A DNA stretch of 64,000 nt from Rhodobacter sp. (GCA_013821825.1 PNJK01000007.1:31456-95455), one strand, 5' to 3'. Positions 7,803 through 17,475 are shown, numbered from the stretch's first letter. The notes: generated by a model not told the origin, from the sequence alone. A program made the numbers and translations.

Positions 7803-9554
7803 TCAGTCACGCAGTTGTGCCTGATGCAGCTGCGCATAAAGCCCACCCTTGGCCAAGAGGGCGTCGTGCGTGCCCTCTTCGACCAGGCGGCCATGGTCGA
7901 GAACAAGGATCTTGTCGGCGCCCTTCACGGTGGACAGCCGGTGCGCGATGACCAGTGTCGTGCGCCCTGACTGGGCGCGGGCCAGCGCGGCAGACACGGC
8001 GGCCTCGGTCCGGGTGTCCAGTGCGGATGTCGCCTCGTCCAGCAGCAGGACCGGGGCATCGGCCAGGAGCGCCCGGGCGATGGCGATGCGCTGTCGCTGG
8101 CCCCCCGACAGCGCCGACCCGCGCGGCCCGGCGGGGGTTTCAAGGCCCTGCGGCATGGCGGCGACGAAGCCTGACACCTCGGCATCCGACAGCGCTGCGG
8201 CAAGACGGGCCTCGTCCAGATCGGTCCGGCCGAGCAGAAGGTTCTCACGCAACGTCTCGTCAAAGAGCGCCGCGTCCTGCGAGACCGAGGCAAGCAGTGC
8301 GCGCTGGTCGAACAGGCTAAGCCCGGTCACGTCTACGCCGCCGATGAAGATGCGACCGGCCTGAGGCTCGATCAGGGCAGAGATCAGCTGGAAGACCGTC
8401 GATTTCCCCGCGCCCGATGACCCGACAAGGGCGGTGACCTTGCCGGCCTCGGCCGTGAAGGTCAGGCCGTCCAGGACCGGGCGGTCGGGATAGGTGAAAC
8501 GGACGTCCTCGAACCGGATTTCGGGCGCGCCGGGGGCAGGGTGGGCGCGACTGCTGGCGGGCCGCGTGCTGGACGTCCGGGTGTCGAACAGGGTGAAGAT
8601 CCGCTCAAGGCTGGCTCCGGCCACATGCCACAGACCGGCCAGATCGCCCAGACGGCGGATCGGCTGGAAAGTCAGCGCCATGGCGGTGAAGAAGGCCATG
8701 AATTCGCCGGTGGTGCGGCTGCCATTGGCCACTTCGCGCCCGCCCAGCATCAGGACGGCGAAAAAGCCGATCCCGGTGACGACGTCGACCAGCCCCGGCA
8801 TGGCGGCGCGGCCAAGGGCCGATTTCACCTCGGCCCGGATGATGCGGTCCACGATCGTCCTGAAGCGCGAGGCCTGATACTGCTCCATCCGGTTCAGCTT
8901 GACCGCCTGGATGCCGTGAAAGATCTCGTCCAGACGGGTGGCGCGCAGGCCAGCCTGTTCGCGCATGTGCAGCGTCTTGCGGCGGATGTAGCGGCGCAGC
9001 GCGACGGCGGGCAGCAACAGCAGCGGCGCGCCGATCAGGGCGGCGGCGGTCCAGAACGGGTCGATCAGAATGGCCACGGTGAACAGGCCCAGCAGGGATA
9101 CGAGGTCGCGCCCGACGCCGCCGATGACCAGCGTGGCGGCACCCTGGGCGGCCATCGTGTCGCCTTGCACCCGTTCGATAAGCTGCCCCGGCGCGTTCAC
9201 CTGAAAAAATCCGGCGTCCAGCGTCAGCAGGTGGCGCACAAGGTCGGCCTGCATCGCTCCCGCTGCCGTCTGGTTGACCCGCGCCAGCAGCCAGCGGCCC
9301 AGCACCGAAGTCACCGCCCGCACCAGGAAAAGCCCAAGGATCGCGCCACCCACCCAGATCAGCGCGCTCGACCCGCCAGGGGCGAAGACCCGATCGAACA
9401 ACGGCTCGATCATGTAGGCCAGAAGTCCGAGGGTCGAGCCTTCCAGGGCCATCAGCCCGAAAGCCAGCAGCATCAGCGGCAGATGAGGCCGCAGGTAGCT
9501 GCGCCAGAATCGGCTGAAAAGCTCTTGGGACGGGTAGGCGCGGGGGGGCTGCAA
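7803..9554 (-). CDS. MsbA-type ABC exporter (fused permease and ATPase)
   Basis: A half-transporter that works as a homodimer to export lipids or drugs across the inner membrane. A six-helix transmembrane domain (about 20-310) is followed by a nucleotide-binding domain with Walker A GSSGAGKST, signature LSGGQ, Walker B VLLLDEATSALD and the H-loop IAHRLST. The ORF runs to 9695, but its first ~45 residues look non-native and overlap the divergent aminotransferase start. I chose TTG 9554 (QPPRAYPSQELF), which has an AAAGG-like site upstream; ATG 9656 is the alternative. No lipid A genes adjoin it, so the substrate is not known. Confidence 0.85.
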   Translation of the reverse strand: MQPPRAYPSQELFSRFWRSYLRPHLPLMLLAFGLMALEGSTLGLLAYMIEPLFDRVFAPGGSSALIWVGGAILGLFLVRAVTSVLGRWLLARVNQTAAGAMQADLVRHLLTLDAGFFQVNAPGQLIERVQGDTMAAQGAATLVIGGVGRDLVSLLGLFTVAILIDPFWTAAALIGAPLLLLPAVALRRYIRRKTLHMREQAGLRATRLDEIFHGIQAVKLNRMEQYQASRFRTIVDRIIRAEVKSALGRAAMPGLVDVVTGIGFFAVLMLGGREVANGSRTTGEFMAFFTAMALTFQPIRRLGDLAGLWHVAGASLERIFTLFDTRTSSTRPASSRAHPAPGAPEIRFEDVRFTYPDRPVLDGLTFTAEAGKVTALVGSSGAGKSTVFQLISALIEPQAGRIFIGGVDVTGLSLFDQRALLASVSQDAALFDETLRENLLLGRTDLDEARLAAALSDAEVSGFVAAMPQGLETPAGPRGSALSGGQRQRIAIARALLADAPVLLLDEATSALDTRTEAAVSAALARAQSGRTTLVIAHRLSTVKGADKILVLDHGRLVEEGTHDALLAKGGLYAQLHQAQLRD

Positions 9555-9680
9555 GGGCGTCGGGCCTTTCGAGCGATGTGGCCGGGGTTTAGCCGGAAAG
9601 ACGGGCAGCCTCAAGCAGGGCGCGCATTGACGCTGGCTGTCGGCAGGCCTAGCCATGGCGCAACAGCGATGGAGAAACGC

Positions 9681-10883
9681 ATGAGCCTTGCCCACGGCCG
9701 CCCCTATCTGGCGATCCCCGGCCCATCAGTCATTCCCGACCGCGTGCTGCAGGCGATGCACCGCGGGTCGCCCAATATCTATGAGGGCGAGCTGATCGAG
9801 ATGGTCGCCAGCCTCTGGCCGGACCTTCGGATGGTGGCCGGGACCACGGGGCATGTGGCAATGTATATCGGCAACGGCCACGCGGGCTGGGAGGCGGCGA
9901 ACGCCAACCTCTTCAGCCGGGGCGACAAGGCGCTGGTGCTTGCGGTGGGGCAGTTTGGCCTCTCGTGGGCCAATTCGGCGCGGGCAATGGGGGTCGATGT
10001 CGAGGTGCTGGATTTCGGCAAATCCGCCCCGGTGGACATGGCCCGGGTTGAGGGGGCCCTGCGCGCGGATACCGGCCGCAAGATCAAGGCGGTGCTGACG
10101 ACGCAGGTCGATACCGCAAGCTCAATAAAGGCCGATATTCCGGCATTGCGCGCGGCGATGGACGCGGCGAGGCATCCGGCGCTGCTGGCGGTGGATTGCA
10201 TCGCCTCGCTCGGTTGCGACGAATACCGCATGGACGACTGGGGCGTCGATGTCACGGTCGCGGCTTGCCAGAAGGGGCTGATGACGCCGCCCGGCATGGC
10301 CTTCGTGTGGTTCTCGGAAGCCGCCCGGCAGCGCTGTGCCGGGTCTGACCTGGCGACGCCCTACTGGGCCTGGGGTCCGCGCGCTGAACCGGTTGAGTTC
10401 TGGCACATCTGGGACGGCACCGCGCCCACGAGCCACCTTTATGGCCTGCGCGAGGCGCTTGACATGATCCGCGAAGAGGGGCTGCCGCAGATCTGGAACC
10501 GGCACAAGGTTCTGGCCAGCGCGGTCTGGGCTGCCTTTGACGCATGGGGAGCCGGGAACCCGGATATCGGAATGAACGTCGCCAATCCGGCGGATCGCGG
10601 CTGGTCGGTAACGGCGGCGCGCTTCGGGGCGCCGCATGCCACCCGTCTGCGTGAATGGTGCGAAACGAAGGCCGGGGTCACGCTTGGCATCGGCCTTGGC
10701 ATGGCGCCGTCGACCGAGCCCGCTTATCACGGCTTTCTGCGGGTGGCGCATATGGGCCATGTGAACGCGCATATGACCTTGGGCGCGCTGGCGGTGATGG
10801 AGGCGGGGATGCAGGCCTTGGGTATCCCGCACGGACCGGGCGCGCTGGCCGCCGCCACAAAGGTGGTGGCTGAAGGCGCGTGA
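9681..10883 (+). CDS. Class-V PLP-dependent aminotransferase (alanine/serine-glyoxylate type)
   Basis: A 400-residue fold-type I aminotransferase. The N-terminal IPGPSVIPDRVLQAM and the GTAPTSHLYGLREAL motif are typical of the alanine-glyoxylate/serine-glyoxylate/PucG branch. The PLP lysine lies in ACQKGLMTPPG (about residue 200), preceded by the aspartate of AVDCIASLG. The preferred amino donor cannot be read from the sequence. ATG 9681 has GGAGA nine bases upstream. It is divergent from the ABC exporter, and the 460 bases after it hold no gene. Confidence 0.88.
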   Translation: MSLAHGRPYLAIPGPSVIPDRVLQAMHRGSPNIYEGELIEMVASLWPDLRMVAGTTGHVAMYIGNGHAGWEAANANLFSRGDKALVLAVGQFGLSWANSARAMGVDVEVLDFGKSAPVDMARVEGALRADTGRKIKAVLTTQVDTASSIKADIPALRAAMDAARHPALLAVDCIASLGCDEYRMDDWGVDVTVAACQKGLMTPPGMAFVWFSEAARQRCAGSDLATPYWAWGPRAEPVEFWHIWDGTAPTSHLYGLREALDMIREEGLPQIWNRHKVLASAVWAAFDAWGAGNPDIGMNVANPADRGWSVTAARFGAPHATRLREWCETKAGVTLGIGLGMAPSTEPAYHGFLRVAHMGHVNAHMTLGALAVMEAGMQALGIPHGPGALAAATKVVAEGA

Positions 10884-11345
10884 CGGGCTGGTCGGAAATG
10901 CCCTCAGGATTTCGGGCTGGACCGATGTCGTGGTGCTGACCATCGTCTGAAAGCTGTTGCGCTCGGGCCTGACCGTCAGCCCGGCGCGACGTCCTGCGCT
11001 GGCCGAAGCGTGGTTCGGTGGTCCGGGGTGAAGGTCGAAAACCGATCATGCCCGGCCACTCCTGCATCCCCTGGATTTCGGCTTCGGCCAACGTCTTCGC
11101 TTCAGGGTCGGGATCGTGCCACGGATGAAATCCGCGTCCGGATGGCTGGTGGCGGCCTCATTAGCGCTGGCTTGGAAAGCCGGCGGCACGGTCAGCGCAA
11201 GGCGCACCGCAAACGCGCTGCCGGAAATCCGGGCGATGTGCGGCGGCGGAGCCGGGCTGTGCGCGCGGTGTCAGGGCAGGGGTCTTTGCGTGGGCCTTGC
11301 GGGGCGCTATGGTCGTCGGTGGGACAGCATGGGTGATCAGGGCGG
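10884..11345. other. Gene-free interval
   Basis: About 460 bases without a convincing gene. Short ORFs exist on both strands but their translations are rich in R, P, A and G and match nothing I recognise. One frame just after 10883 (LRISGWTDVVVLTIV) looks protein-like but is stopped at once, so a decayed gene is possible. Confidence 0.5.
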
Positions 11346-12155
11346 GTGAAGAAGGTGAGTGGTGTGGCAATCGGGCGAAGGCGCCCTGTCGTGGGGATCA
11401 TCGGCAACAGCTATCTGCTGAATGAGCATTACCCGGTCCATTCCGGGGGCACGATGAACTCTGCCGCGGTGGCCGAGGTGGCGGGATGCCTGCCGCTTAT
11501 CATCCCCTCTGATCCGCGGCTGGTCGCGGTCGAGGAACTGCTGGACCTCTGCGACGGGTTTCTGTTGACCGGCGGGCGCCCCAACGTGCATCCCAGCGAG
11601 TATGGCGAGGAAGAGACGCCGGCGCACGGCGCCTTTGACCGGGGCCGCGACGCGATCACCCTGCCGTTGATCCGGGCCTGCATCGACCGGGGTCAGCCCT
11701 TCCTTGGCATCTGCCGCGGCTTTCAAGAGGTGAACGTGGCGATGGGCGGCACGCTTTGCCCCGAAATCCGCGACTTGCCGGGGCGGATGAACCATCGCAT
11801 GCCGCCCGAAGGCACGCTGGAAGAACAGTTTGCGCTGCGTCACACCGTGACGTTCACGGACGGCGGTCCGTTCCACCGGCTGATGGGCGCGCGCGAGGTG
11901 ATGACCAACACGCTGCACGGGCAAGGCATTGCCCGGCCCGCTCCGCGCGTGGTGATCGACGGTGAGGCACCGGACGGCACGCCCGAGGCGATCTATATCA
12001 AGGATGCGCCGGGCTTTACTCTTTCGGTGCAATGGCACCCGGAATGGAACGCCGGCAGCGACCCGGTGTCGCGGCCCTTGTTCAAGGCCTTCGGGCAGGC
12101 GGTCGCCGACTGGGCCGGGCGCGTCACCGGACGTGCGGCGCGCCGGTCAGCCTGA
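11346..12155 (+). CDS. Gamma-glutamyl-gamma-aminobutyrate hydrolase family protein (peptidase C26)
   Basis: A class-I glutamine-amidotransferase-like hydrolase related to PuuD, which frees GABA from gamma-glutamyl-GABA in putrescine breakdown. The nucleophile cysteine lies in GICRGFQEVN, and the His/Glu pair in VQWHPEWN completes the triad. DGFLLTGGRPNVHPS is also diagnostic. The start is uncertain: GTG 11346, 11355 and 11364 are in frame, and GTG 11364 has the best spaced AAGGTG site. The spermidine/putrescine-type transporter at 33-36 kb could supply a related substrate, but the two are not linked. The next gene begins about 80 bases downstream. Confidence 0.85.
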   Translation: MKKVSGVAIGRRRPVVGIIGNSYLLNEHYPVHSGGTMNSAAVAEVAGCLPLIIPSDPRLVAVEELLDLCDGFLLTGGRPNVHPSEYGEEETPAHGAFDRGRDAITLPLIRACIDRGQPFLGICRGFQEVNVAMGGTLCPEIRDLPGRMNHRMPPEGTLEEQFALRHTVTFTDGGPFHRLMGAREVMTNTLHGQGIARPAPRVVIDGEAPDGTPEAIYIKDAPGFTLSVQWHPEWNAGSDPVSRPLFKAFGQAVADWAGRVTGRAARRSA

Positions 12156-12233
12156 GGCTGCTGTTGATCCCGATCACTGCGGGGCGGTCGGATTCCTGTC
12201 AATTTGGCAGTGCAATCCAGATGGAGAACGCCG

Positions 12234-12800
12234 ATGAACCTGTTGATCGCCTATGCCACGACCGATGGCCAGACCCGCAAGATTGTCCGCTTTGTTGCCG
12301 ATCGGCTTGCCGCAAGGGGGCATGGGGTCGAGCTTATGAACACTGAGGACGCCGAAGGGCTGGACCTGTCGCGCTTTGACGGCGCCATTCTGGCGGGGTC
12401 AGTCCACGCGGGCGGCTACCAGAAATCCCTTCGTCAGTTTGTACGCGAGGCGAAAGCCTCTCTGGCCATGATGCCGACGCTGTTCCTGTCTGTCTCGCTT
12501 TCAGCCGCAGGAAGCGACCCGGAGGATTGGGCCGGTCTGAAGAAGATTCTGGCCGAGTTCCAGACTGAAACCGGCTGGACCCCGAAGCGCACCGAGCACG
12601 TCGCCGGGGCCTTCCGGTTCTCGGAATATGACTTCTTCCGCGCCTGGGCGATGCGGCGGATTGCCGACATGAAGGGTCAGAAGGTCGAACCGGGCAAGGA
12701 CAAGGAATACACTGACTGGGACCAACTGGCCCTTGCCGTCGACGGTTGGCTTGCCAAGGTTAAGCCCAGGGTCAAAGCGGTCGCAGCTTCAGCCGGGTGA
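12234..12800 (+). CDS. HemG-like flavodoxin-domain protein
   Basis: An FMN-binding flavodoxin-fold protein resembling menaquinone-dependent protoporphyrinogen oxidase HemG, which oxidises protoporphyrinogen IX. The FMN phosphate loop is ATTDGQTRKI (residues 8-17), followed by AILAGSVHAGGYQ, the typical second FMN loop. The longer loop and the FFRAWAMRRIADMKG segment match the HemG branch. At 188 residues it is close to E. coli HemG (181). ATG 12234 has GGAGAA seven bases upstream. Its last 29 bases overlap the convergent corC-like gene. The oxidase role is inferred from family. Confidence 0.82.
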   Translation: MNLLIAYATTDGQTRKIVRFVADRLAARGHGVELMNTEDAEGLDLSRFDGAILAGSVHAGGYQKSLRQFVREAKASLAMMPTLFLSVSLSAAGSDPEDWAGLKKILAEFQTETGWTPKRTEHVAGAFRFSEYDFFRAWAMRRIADMKGQKVEPGKDKEYTDWDQLALAVDGWLAKVKPRVKAVAASAG

Positions 12801-14085
12801 TGCGGTTTTCCCGACGGGCGACAACCTCGAAACGGAAGCCGTGAAAGCTGAAGATCTGCCCCTCGTTCGGGATCATCTGGGCTTCATGGATAACCAGACC
12901 GGCCACGGTATTCGCCTCGTCATCGGGCAGGCGCCAGTCGGTCGCGCGGTTCAGGTCGCGGATCGTCATCGCGCCGTCGATCAGATAGGCCCCGTCATCG
13001 GTCTGGCTGAGGGCCGCTTCCTTGCCAACCACGTCGAATTCATCGGTGATGTCGCCGACGATTTCCTCAAGGATGTCTTCCAGCGTGATCAGCCCCTGCA
13101 ATGCGCCGTATTCATCGACCACCAGCGCGAAGTGGGTGCGCCGGGTGAGGAACTCACGCATCTGTTCGTCCAGCGCCGTTGTCTCGGGAATGAAGTAGGG
13201 CCGCATCGCGACTTTCACGATGTCGAGGTTCTGGATCCCCGCGACCGAGCCATCCTCGCCCCGGACCAGCCGGTCCACCTCGCGCAGCAGGTCCTTGGCA
13301 TGGACCACACCCAGGATGTTGTCGTCGGTGTCGCGGAAGATCGGCAGGCGGGTATGGGGCGAGGCGAGGACGCGGGTGATGATCTCGCCGGGAGGCAGGC
13401 TGGCGTCGATCATCTCGATCTGGCGGCGGTGACGCATGATCTCGTCCACCGTGCGATGCGAAAGGTCAAGCGCGCCCAACAGGCGGTCGCGGGCCTCCTT
13501 CTCGACCGCGCCTTCGGAATGGCCAAGGGCGATGGCCCCGGCGATTTCCTCGCGCAGGGCCAGCATCTCGCCGCCGGGGTTGGGCCGCACCCCGCACAGC
13601 CACAACAGCCCGCGGACCAGCGCCCTGACCAGCGACACGATCGGGGTGAAGACCAGGATCACGACCCGGATGAGCGGAGCGACGCGCATGGCAACCGGTT
13701 CGGGGTAGGTGATGGCAAGGGTCTTCGGCATCACCTCGCCGAAGATCAGGACCAGCGCCGTCATCGCCAGTGTCGCCAGCGCCACGCCGCTGTCGCCGAA
13801 CATCCGGGTCAGAAGGGCGGTGGCCAGAGCGGCCGACAGGATGTTGACGATGTTGTTGCCCAAAAGCAGCGCGCCGATCATCCGTTCGCGGTCTTCAGTC
13901 ACCTTCATCGCACTTGCCGCCCCGCGTGAACCGCGGTCGGCCTGAGCCTTCAGCTTGGCGCGGGAGGAGGCCGTAAGGGCGGTTTCCGAACCGGAGAAAA
14001 AGGCGGACATCACCAGAAGCGCCAGAATGGCGGCTGTGGTCAGCCAGAAGGCGGTGTCGAGGGCGGCAGAAGGCGTCGGGTTCAT
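12772..14085 (-). CDS. CorC/HlyC (CNNM-type) membrane protein with CBS domains
   Basis: A 437-residue inner-membrane protein of the CNNM/CorB-YfjD family, linked to magnesium and cobalt efflux. A DUF21 transmembrane domain (about 10-190) with SAFFSGSETALTA and FGEVMPKTLA is followed by two CBS domains (about 210-335, with THFALVVDEYGALQGLITLEDILEEIVG) and a C-terminal CorC/HlyC domain (about 350-435). It is the last gene of a minus-strand run after xerD, 23 bases downstream of it. The 3' end overlaps the convergent flavodoxin gene by 29 bases. Confidence 0.92.
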   Translation of the reverse strand: MNPTPSAALDTAFWLTTAAILALLVMSAFFSGSETALTASSRAKLKAQADRGSRGAASAMKVTEDRERMIGALLLGNNIVNILSAALATALLTRMFGDSGVALATLAMTALVLIFGEVMPKTLAITYPEPVAMRVAPLIRVVILVFTPIVSLVRALVRGLLWLCGVRPNPGGEMLALREEIAGAIALGHSEGAVEKEARDRLLGALDLSHRTVDEIMRHRRQIEMIDASLPPGEIITRVLASPHTRLPIFRDTDDNILGVVHAKDLLREVDRLVRGEDGSVAGIQNLDIVKVAMRPYFIPETTALDEQMREFLTRRTHFALVVDEYGALQGLITLEDILEEIVGDITDEFDVVGKEAALSQTDDGAYLIDGAMTIRDLNRATDWRLPDDEANTVAGLVIHEAQMIPNEGQIFSFHGFRFEVVARRENRITRLKLRPL

Positions 14086-14108
14086 CGGAGGTCTGGTTAT
14101 CCTGTGGC

Positions 14109-15047
14109 TCAGCCCTTGCGGGCAAGGGGATGGTGGGTCAGGACCAGATCCCTGAGATGGTCGTCAAGGACATGGGTGTAAATCTCGGTCGTGGCCAGAT
14201 CGGCATGGCCCAGCAAAGTCTGGATCACCCGCAGATCGGCACCGCCGGCCAGAAGATGAGTGGCAAAGGCATGGCGCAGGACATGTGGGGTGACGCGCGC
14301 GGGGGAAATTCCGGCCAGAGCGGCAATGTCCTTCAGCATCAGGTGGAAATGCTGTCGGGTCAGGTGGCCTTCGCGCCCGTCGCCGGGAAAGAGAAAGCGT
14401 GACGGCGGGCGCCCGGTCTTGCGGTCGGCATCCTCGGCGCTGTCGCGGCTGGCAAGCCAATCGGCAAGCGCCCTGCGCGCCGGGGTCGTAAGCGGCACCA
14501 TCCGTTCCTTGTCGCCCTTGCCGCGCACCAGGATCATCCGCGGGTCGCCACGGACAGCGGCGACCGGCAGGCCCACCAACTCGCTGACGCGCAGGCCGGT
14601 GGCATAAAGCAGTTCCATCAGCGCCACGTTGCGCAGCCGGTCAACGCGGGTCCGGCCCTTGGTCCGGGCGGCCTCGATGAGACGGGTGACTTCTTCGCGG
14701 CTCAGCGTCTTGGGCAGGCCTTGGGTCTTGCCCGGGCCTGCGATCCGCAAGGCGGGATTTTCGCCGCGCCAGCCTTCTTCGAAGGCAAAGCGGAACAGTT
14801 GACGGATGGCCGAAAGCCGGCGGGCGCGGGTCGCCCTGGACAGGCCCTGCGCGTCGCAATGGACCAGGTAATCTTCCACCGCATCGCGCCCGGCAGCGGC
14901 AAGGCTGCCACCCCGCCGCGCCAGCCAGTCGGCGAAGTCCGAGAGGTCGCGGCCATAGGCAAGCAGTGTGTTGCGCGCGGCTCCCATCTCGGCCGCGCGG
15001 GCGTCAAGGAAGGCCGAGATCCAGCGGCTGGCTTCAGGGTCGGGCAT
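14109..15047 (-). CDS. xerD: Site-specific tyrosine recombinase XerD
   Basis: XerD with XerC resolves chromosome dimers at dif. The 312-residue protein has a SAM-like core-binding domain (about 5-90) and a catalytic domain (about 105-300). The catalytic residues are visible in TGLRVSEL (Arg), GKGDKER (Lys), HVLRHAFATHLL (His-x-x-Arg) and GHADLATTEIYTH (His and Tyr). It begins 3 bases after the stop of the upstream periplasmic-protein gene, so it is co-transcribed. Its place opposite aroK-aroB is typical for the chromosomal XerD of Rhodobacteraceae rather than a mobile-element integrase. Confidence 0.93.
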   Translation of the reverse strand: MPDPEASRWISAFLDARAAEMGAARNTLLAYGRDLSDFADWLARRGGSLAAAGRDAVEDYLVHCDAQGLSRATRARRLSAIRQLFRFAFEEGWRGENPALRIAGPGKTQGLPKTLSREEVTRLIEAARTKGRTRVDRLRNVALMELLYATGLRVSELVGLPVAAVRGDPRMILVRGKGDKERMVPLTTPARRALADWLASRDSAEDADRKTGRPPSRFLFPGDGREGHLTRQHFHLMLKDIAALAGISPARVTPHVLRHAFATHLLAGGADLRVIQTLLGHADLATTEIYTHVLDDHLRDLVLTHHPLARKG

Positions 15048-15050
15048 TCC

Positions 15051-16610
15051 CTAGCCCCTGCGTTCCAGGATCATCAGCTCCAGCGCAGTCCGCTGTGCCA
15101 CGCTTTCAAGTCCGGCGAGGCGCAAGAGCGACAACCCCTCGGTCACGCCGCGCAGGTCGCCCTGCACCCCACGACCGATGTTTTCGATGGCCACCAGGAT
15201 CGCCTCGCCGCGACGGTTGCCGTCCAGCAGCATCTGCGCCTCGGTCGAGGGGGCAGGGGCGCGGAAAGCAGCGGCGATTGCACGGCCCAGGCTGTCGGGT
15301 GGCACCAGCCCGGTCAGATCGCCGCTGGCGAGACCGGCAAGGAACGCCTCGGTCGTGTCGGAGGGCGCATAGCGACGCGCAGCCAGGTCGCGGTAGGGCG
15401 ACAGAAGCCCGATCCGGAAGGCGATTTCGGCCGCCTCGCCGGTGAGCGGCACCTCGATCAGCGCCTTGCCGAACAGGACGGCGAAGGGTACCTCAAGCTC
15501 GGCCTCCTGCATCCGCGCCCAGACCACCGGCAGGGACTTCGCGATACGGTCGGCATCGCCAGACCCCAGCGCCGCCTCGAATGACTGGAAGGCGGCGGCG
15601 CGGTCCCAGACACCACCCGAAGCCGCGGGCTGGCGCTCGGTGTAAAGGCCAAGGATCACGTTCGGCGGAATCGTCCCGGCGCGTGTCAGGCGTTCCGCCG
15701 CCTCTATCTGCGCCTTCCAGCCGGCTTTCGGGCTGATCTCGGCATAGGAAAACGCGACGGGCAGCCCTTCGGTCGGCAAGGGTTCCCCGATCGCTTCGTA
15801 GATCTTCCAGTCCAGCGGCGTCACCGGACTTGGTGCCGGGGGCACCGGGTCGCCTTCGAAGAGGTCGGGGTCAAGAAAGCGCGACAAGAGCGTGGCCTGA
15901 TCGGCGCTGATCTGGCCAAGCGCTTCCGAAGTGTGGACGGTCAATGCTGCGGTGTCCCAGTCGCCCGACCGCGCCAGACAGAAGATCCGCGCGGGTAGGG
16001 TGGGTGCCAGATGCGGCTTTTCGGCCAGGGCTTCGCAGGCGCGGTCTTCCGCCCCGGTCAGCAGCGCCACGTCGAAAGCCCGGCGAAACATCTCAGGCGT
16101 GTCGGCCCCTGCGGCCTGGATCAGCGCCGCCGCTTGCTCCAGCGCGCCAAGGGCCAGCAGCTTGTCGATGCGCACCCGAAGCAGATCGCCCCGCCCGCCG
16201 GCATCGACCGGGGCGCTCAGCTCGGCCAGAAGGATGGTCAGGAACAGCTGGCGCAGCGCCGGCAGGTCGCCGGCCCGGTCGACCGTCAGCCGTTCGGCAA
16301 TCTCGCGCGTCAGGCCCGCGCCCCAAAAATCGCGCGGCAGGCCCGAGATGGCAGGCGGGATCAGTCCCACCGCGTCGGGCGAAGGACCGTCCAGCGAGGT
16401 CGTTGCCACCGGTTCGGGCAACGCGCCGCCTTCGTCGGTGACGGGGGGTTCGTCAATCGCGACAGGAAAGCCGCCGGTATCCAGCGACGAGGGCGTCGCC
16501 ACCGATTGCGACAGCCAGTCGATCGCCGAAAGCGGAGCGCCTGACTCTTGCGCGGTTGCGGGAACCGACCCTGCGAGAACGAATATTAGACCCGCCGCCT
16601 TAATCCGCAT
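15051..16610 (-). CDS. Secreted helical protein of unknown function
   Basis: A 519-residue protein with a signal peptide (MRIKAAGLIFVLAGSVPATA) and no later membrane segment, so probably periplasmic. The body is rich in Ala, Leu and Glu with short repeating helices, such as LGALEQAAALIQAAG and RACEALAEKPHLAP, suggesting an alpha-solenoid (TPR/SEL1-like) fold. No enzyme motif is seen. It is sandwiched between a 44-aa membrane protein gene (11-base overlap) and xerD (3-base gap). Similar proteins appear in the same place in related Rhodobacteraceae as far as I recall; function unknown. Confidence 0.75.
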   Translation of the reverse strand: MRIKAAGLIFVLAGSVPATAQESGAPLSAIDWLSQSVATPSSLDTGGFPVAIDEPPVTDEGGALPEPVATTSLDGPSPDAVGLIPPAISGLPRDFWGAGLTREIAERLTVDRAGDLPALRQLFLTILLAELSAPVDAGGRGDLLRVRIDKLLALGALEQAAALIQAAGADTPEMFRRAFDVALLTGAEDRACEALAEKPHLAPTLPARIFCLARSGDWDTAALTVHTSEALGQISADQATLLSRFLDPDLFEGDPVPPAPSPVTPLDWKIYEAIGEPLPTEGLPVAFSYAEISPKAGWKAQIEAAERLTRAGTIPPNVILGLYTERQPAASGGVWDRAAAFQSFEAALGSGDADRIAKSLPVVWARMQEAELEVPFAVLFGKALIEVPLTGEAAEIAFRIGLLSPYRDLAARRYAPSDTTEAFLAGLASGDLTGLVPPDSLGRAIAAAFRAPAPSTEAQMLLDGNRRGEAILVAIENIGRGVQGDLRGVTEGLSLLRLAGLESVAQRTALELMILERRG

Positions 16611-16734
16611 TCAACACCACAGGCTTTTTCACCTCGCCTTGGATCGGGGTCAGATCGCCCAGATAGGCATAAATCGTCAACCCGATGAATCCGAAAATCA
16701 CCAGCACAACCAAAGCCTTGATGATCCGGCCCAT
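16600..16734 (-). CDS. 44-aa single-helix membrane protein
   Basis: A tiny protein, MGRIIKALVVLVIFGFIGLTIYAYLGDLTP..., with one transmembrane helix (about 5-26) and a short polar tail. The ORF track starts at 16797, but ATG 16734 is preceded by AGGAAGG at the right distance. Its 3' end overlaps the start of the secreted-protein gene by 11 bases, indicating translational coupling. It is the first gene of the xerD transcript, divergent from aroK. Function unknown. Confidence 0.7.
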   Translation of the reverse strand: MGRIIKALVVLVIFGFIGLTIYAYLGDLTPIQGEVKKPVVLNAD

Positions 16735-16933
16735 CGTCTTGCCCTTCCTCGTATTCTTGTCGGACAGCTGTCTCTGCCCGCGCTTCTTTGCCCCCACCGC
16801 CAGCCTGTGTGCCGATGGCGCAGGTTCGTCTTCATAATCTATATAGCATTCCGGAAAACTTCACGCCATTCAGGGGGGGGAATATTTCCCGCAAGCGAGG
16901 CTTTTTGCAGCGGGGCATGGCGGAAGGGACCCG

Positions 16934-17473
16934 ATGACGCATTTGGCGAAGACGGTTGTCATGGTGGGGATGATGGGGGCGGGGAAAACCGCTGTCGGAA
17001 CCGCACTTGCCCGGCTTCTGGGCGTCGAATTCCGCGATTCCGACGAAGAGATCGTCCGCGCCGCCAATCGCAGCATCGCCGAGATCTTCGAACGCGACGG
17101 CGAGGACTTCTTTCGCGCCCGCGAAACCGAGGTGATCGCCCGTTTGCTGCGCGGCACGCCCTGCGTGCTGTCCACCGGTGGCGGCGCTTTCCTGTCCGAA
17201 GCGAATCGCCAGTTGATCCAAGAGGTTGGCGTCTCGGTCTGGCTGCGCGCCGATCTGGAACTGCTCTGGCAGCGTGTCCGCCACAAGACGACGCGCCCGC
17301 TGCTGCGCACCGCGAACCCGCGCGAAACCCTGCACATGCTTTACGACGCTCGGCTTCCCTACTATGCCGAGGCCGACCTTGTGGTGGACAGCGCCGCCGA
17401 GCTCTCGGTGGAAGACATGGCTGGGCGGGTGATCGAAGCCTTGCGGACAAGGCCGGACGTGCTGGAGGGGTGA
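16934..17473 (+). CDS. aroK: Shikimate kinase
   Basis: Phosphorylates shikimate in aromatic amino acid synthesis. The Walker A loop is GMMGAGKTAVG (about residues 12-22), the shikimate-binding part is FRDSDEEI, and the central STGGGAF binds substrate. The lid-region arginine lies in RPLLRT. The 179-residue size is normal. It is 2 bases upstream of aroB and so forms an aroKB operon, as in many bacteria. It is divergent from the xerD operon across about 200 bases. Confidence 0.95.
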   Translation: MTHLAKTVVMVGMMGAGKTAVGTALARLLGVEFRDSDEEIVRAANRSIAEIFERDGEDFFRARETEVIARLLRGTPCVLSTGGGAFLSEANRQLIQEVGVSVWLRADLELLWQRVRHKTTRPLLRTANPRETLHMLYDARLPYYAEADLVVDSAAELSVEDMAGRVIEALRTRPDVLEG

Positions 17474-17475
17474 AC

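Noticed and set aside
8541-10883. 780-aa ORF on the plus strand
   Set aside because: Its first ~380 codons are the antisense shadow of the ABC exporter; only the part from ATG 9681 is the aminotransferase.
14109-15047. Tyrosine recombinase as sign of a mobile element
   Set aside because: Its operon context and motifs fit the housekeeping XerD, and no attachment-site repeats or phage genes are near.
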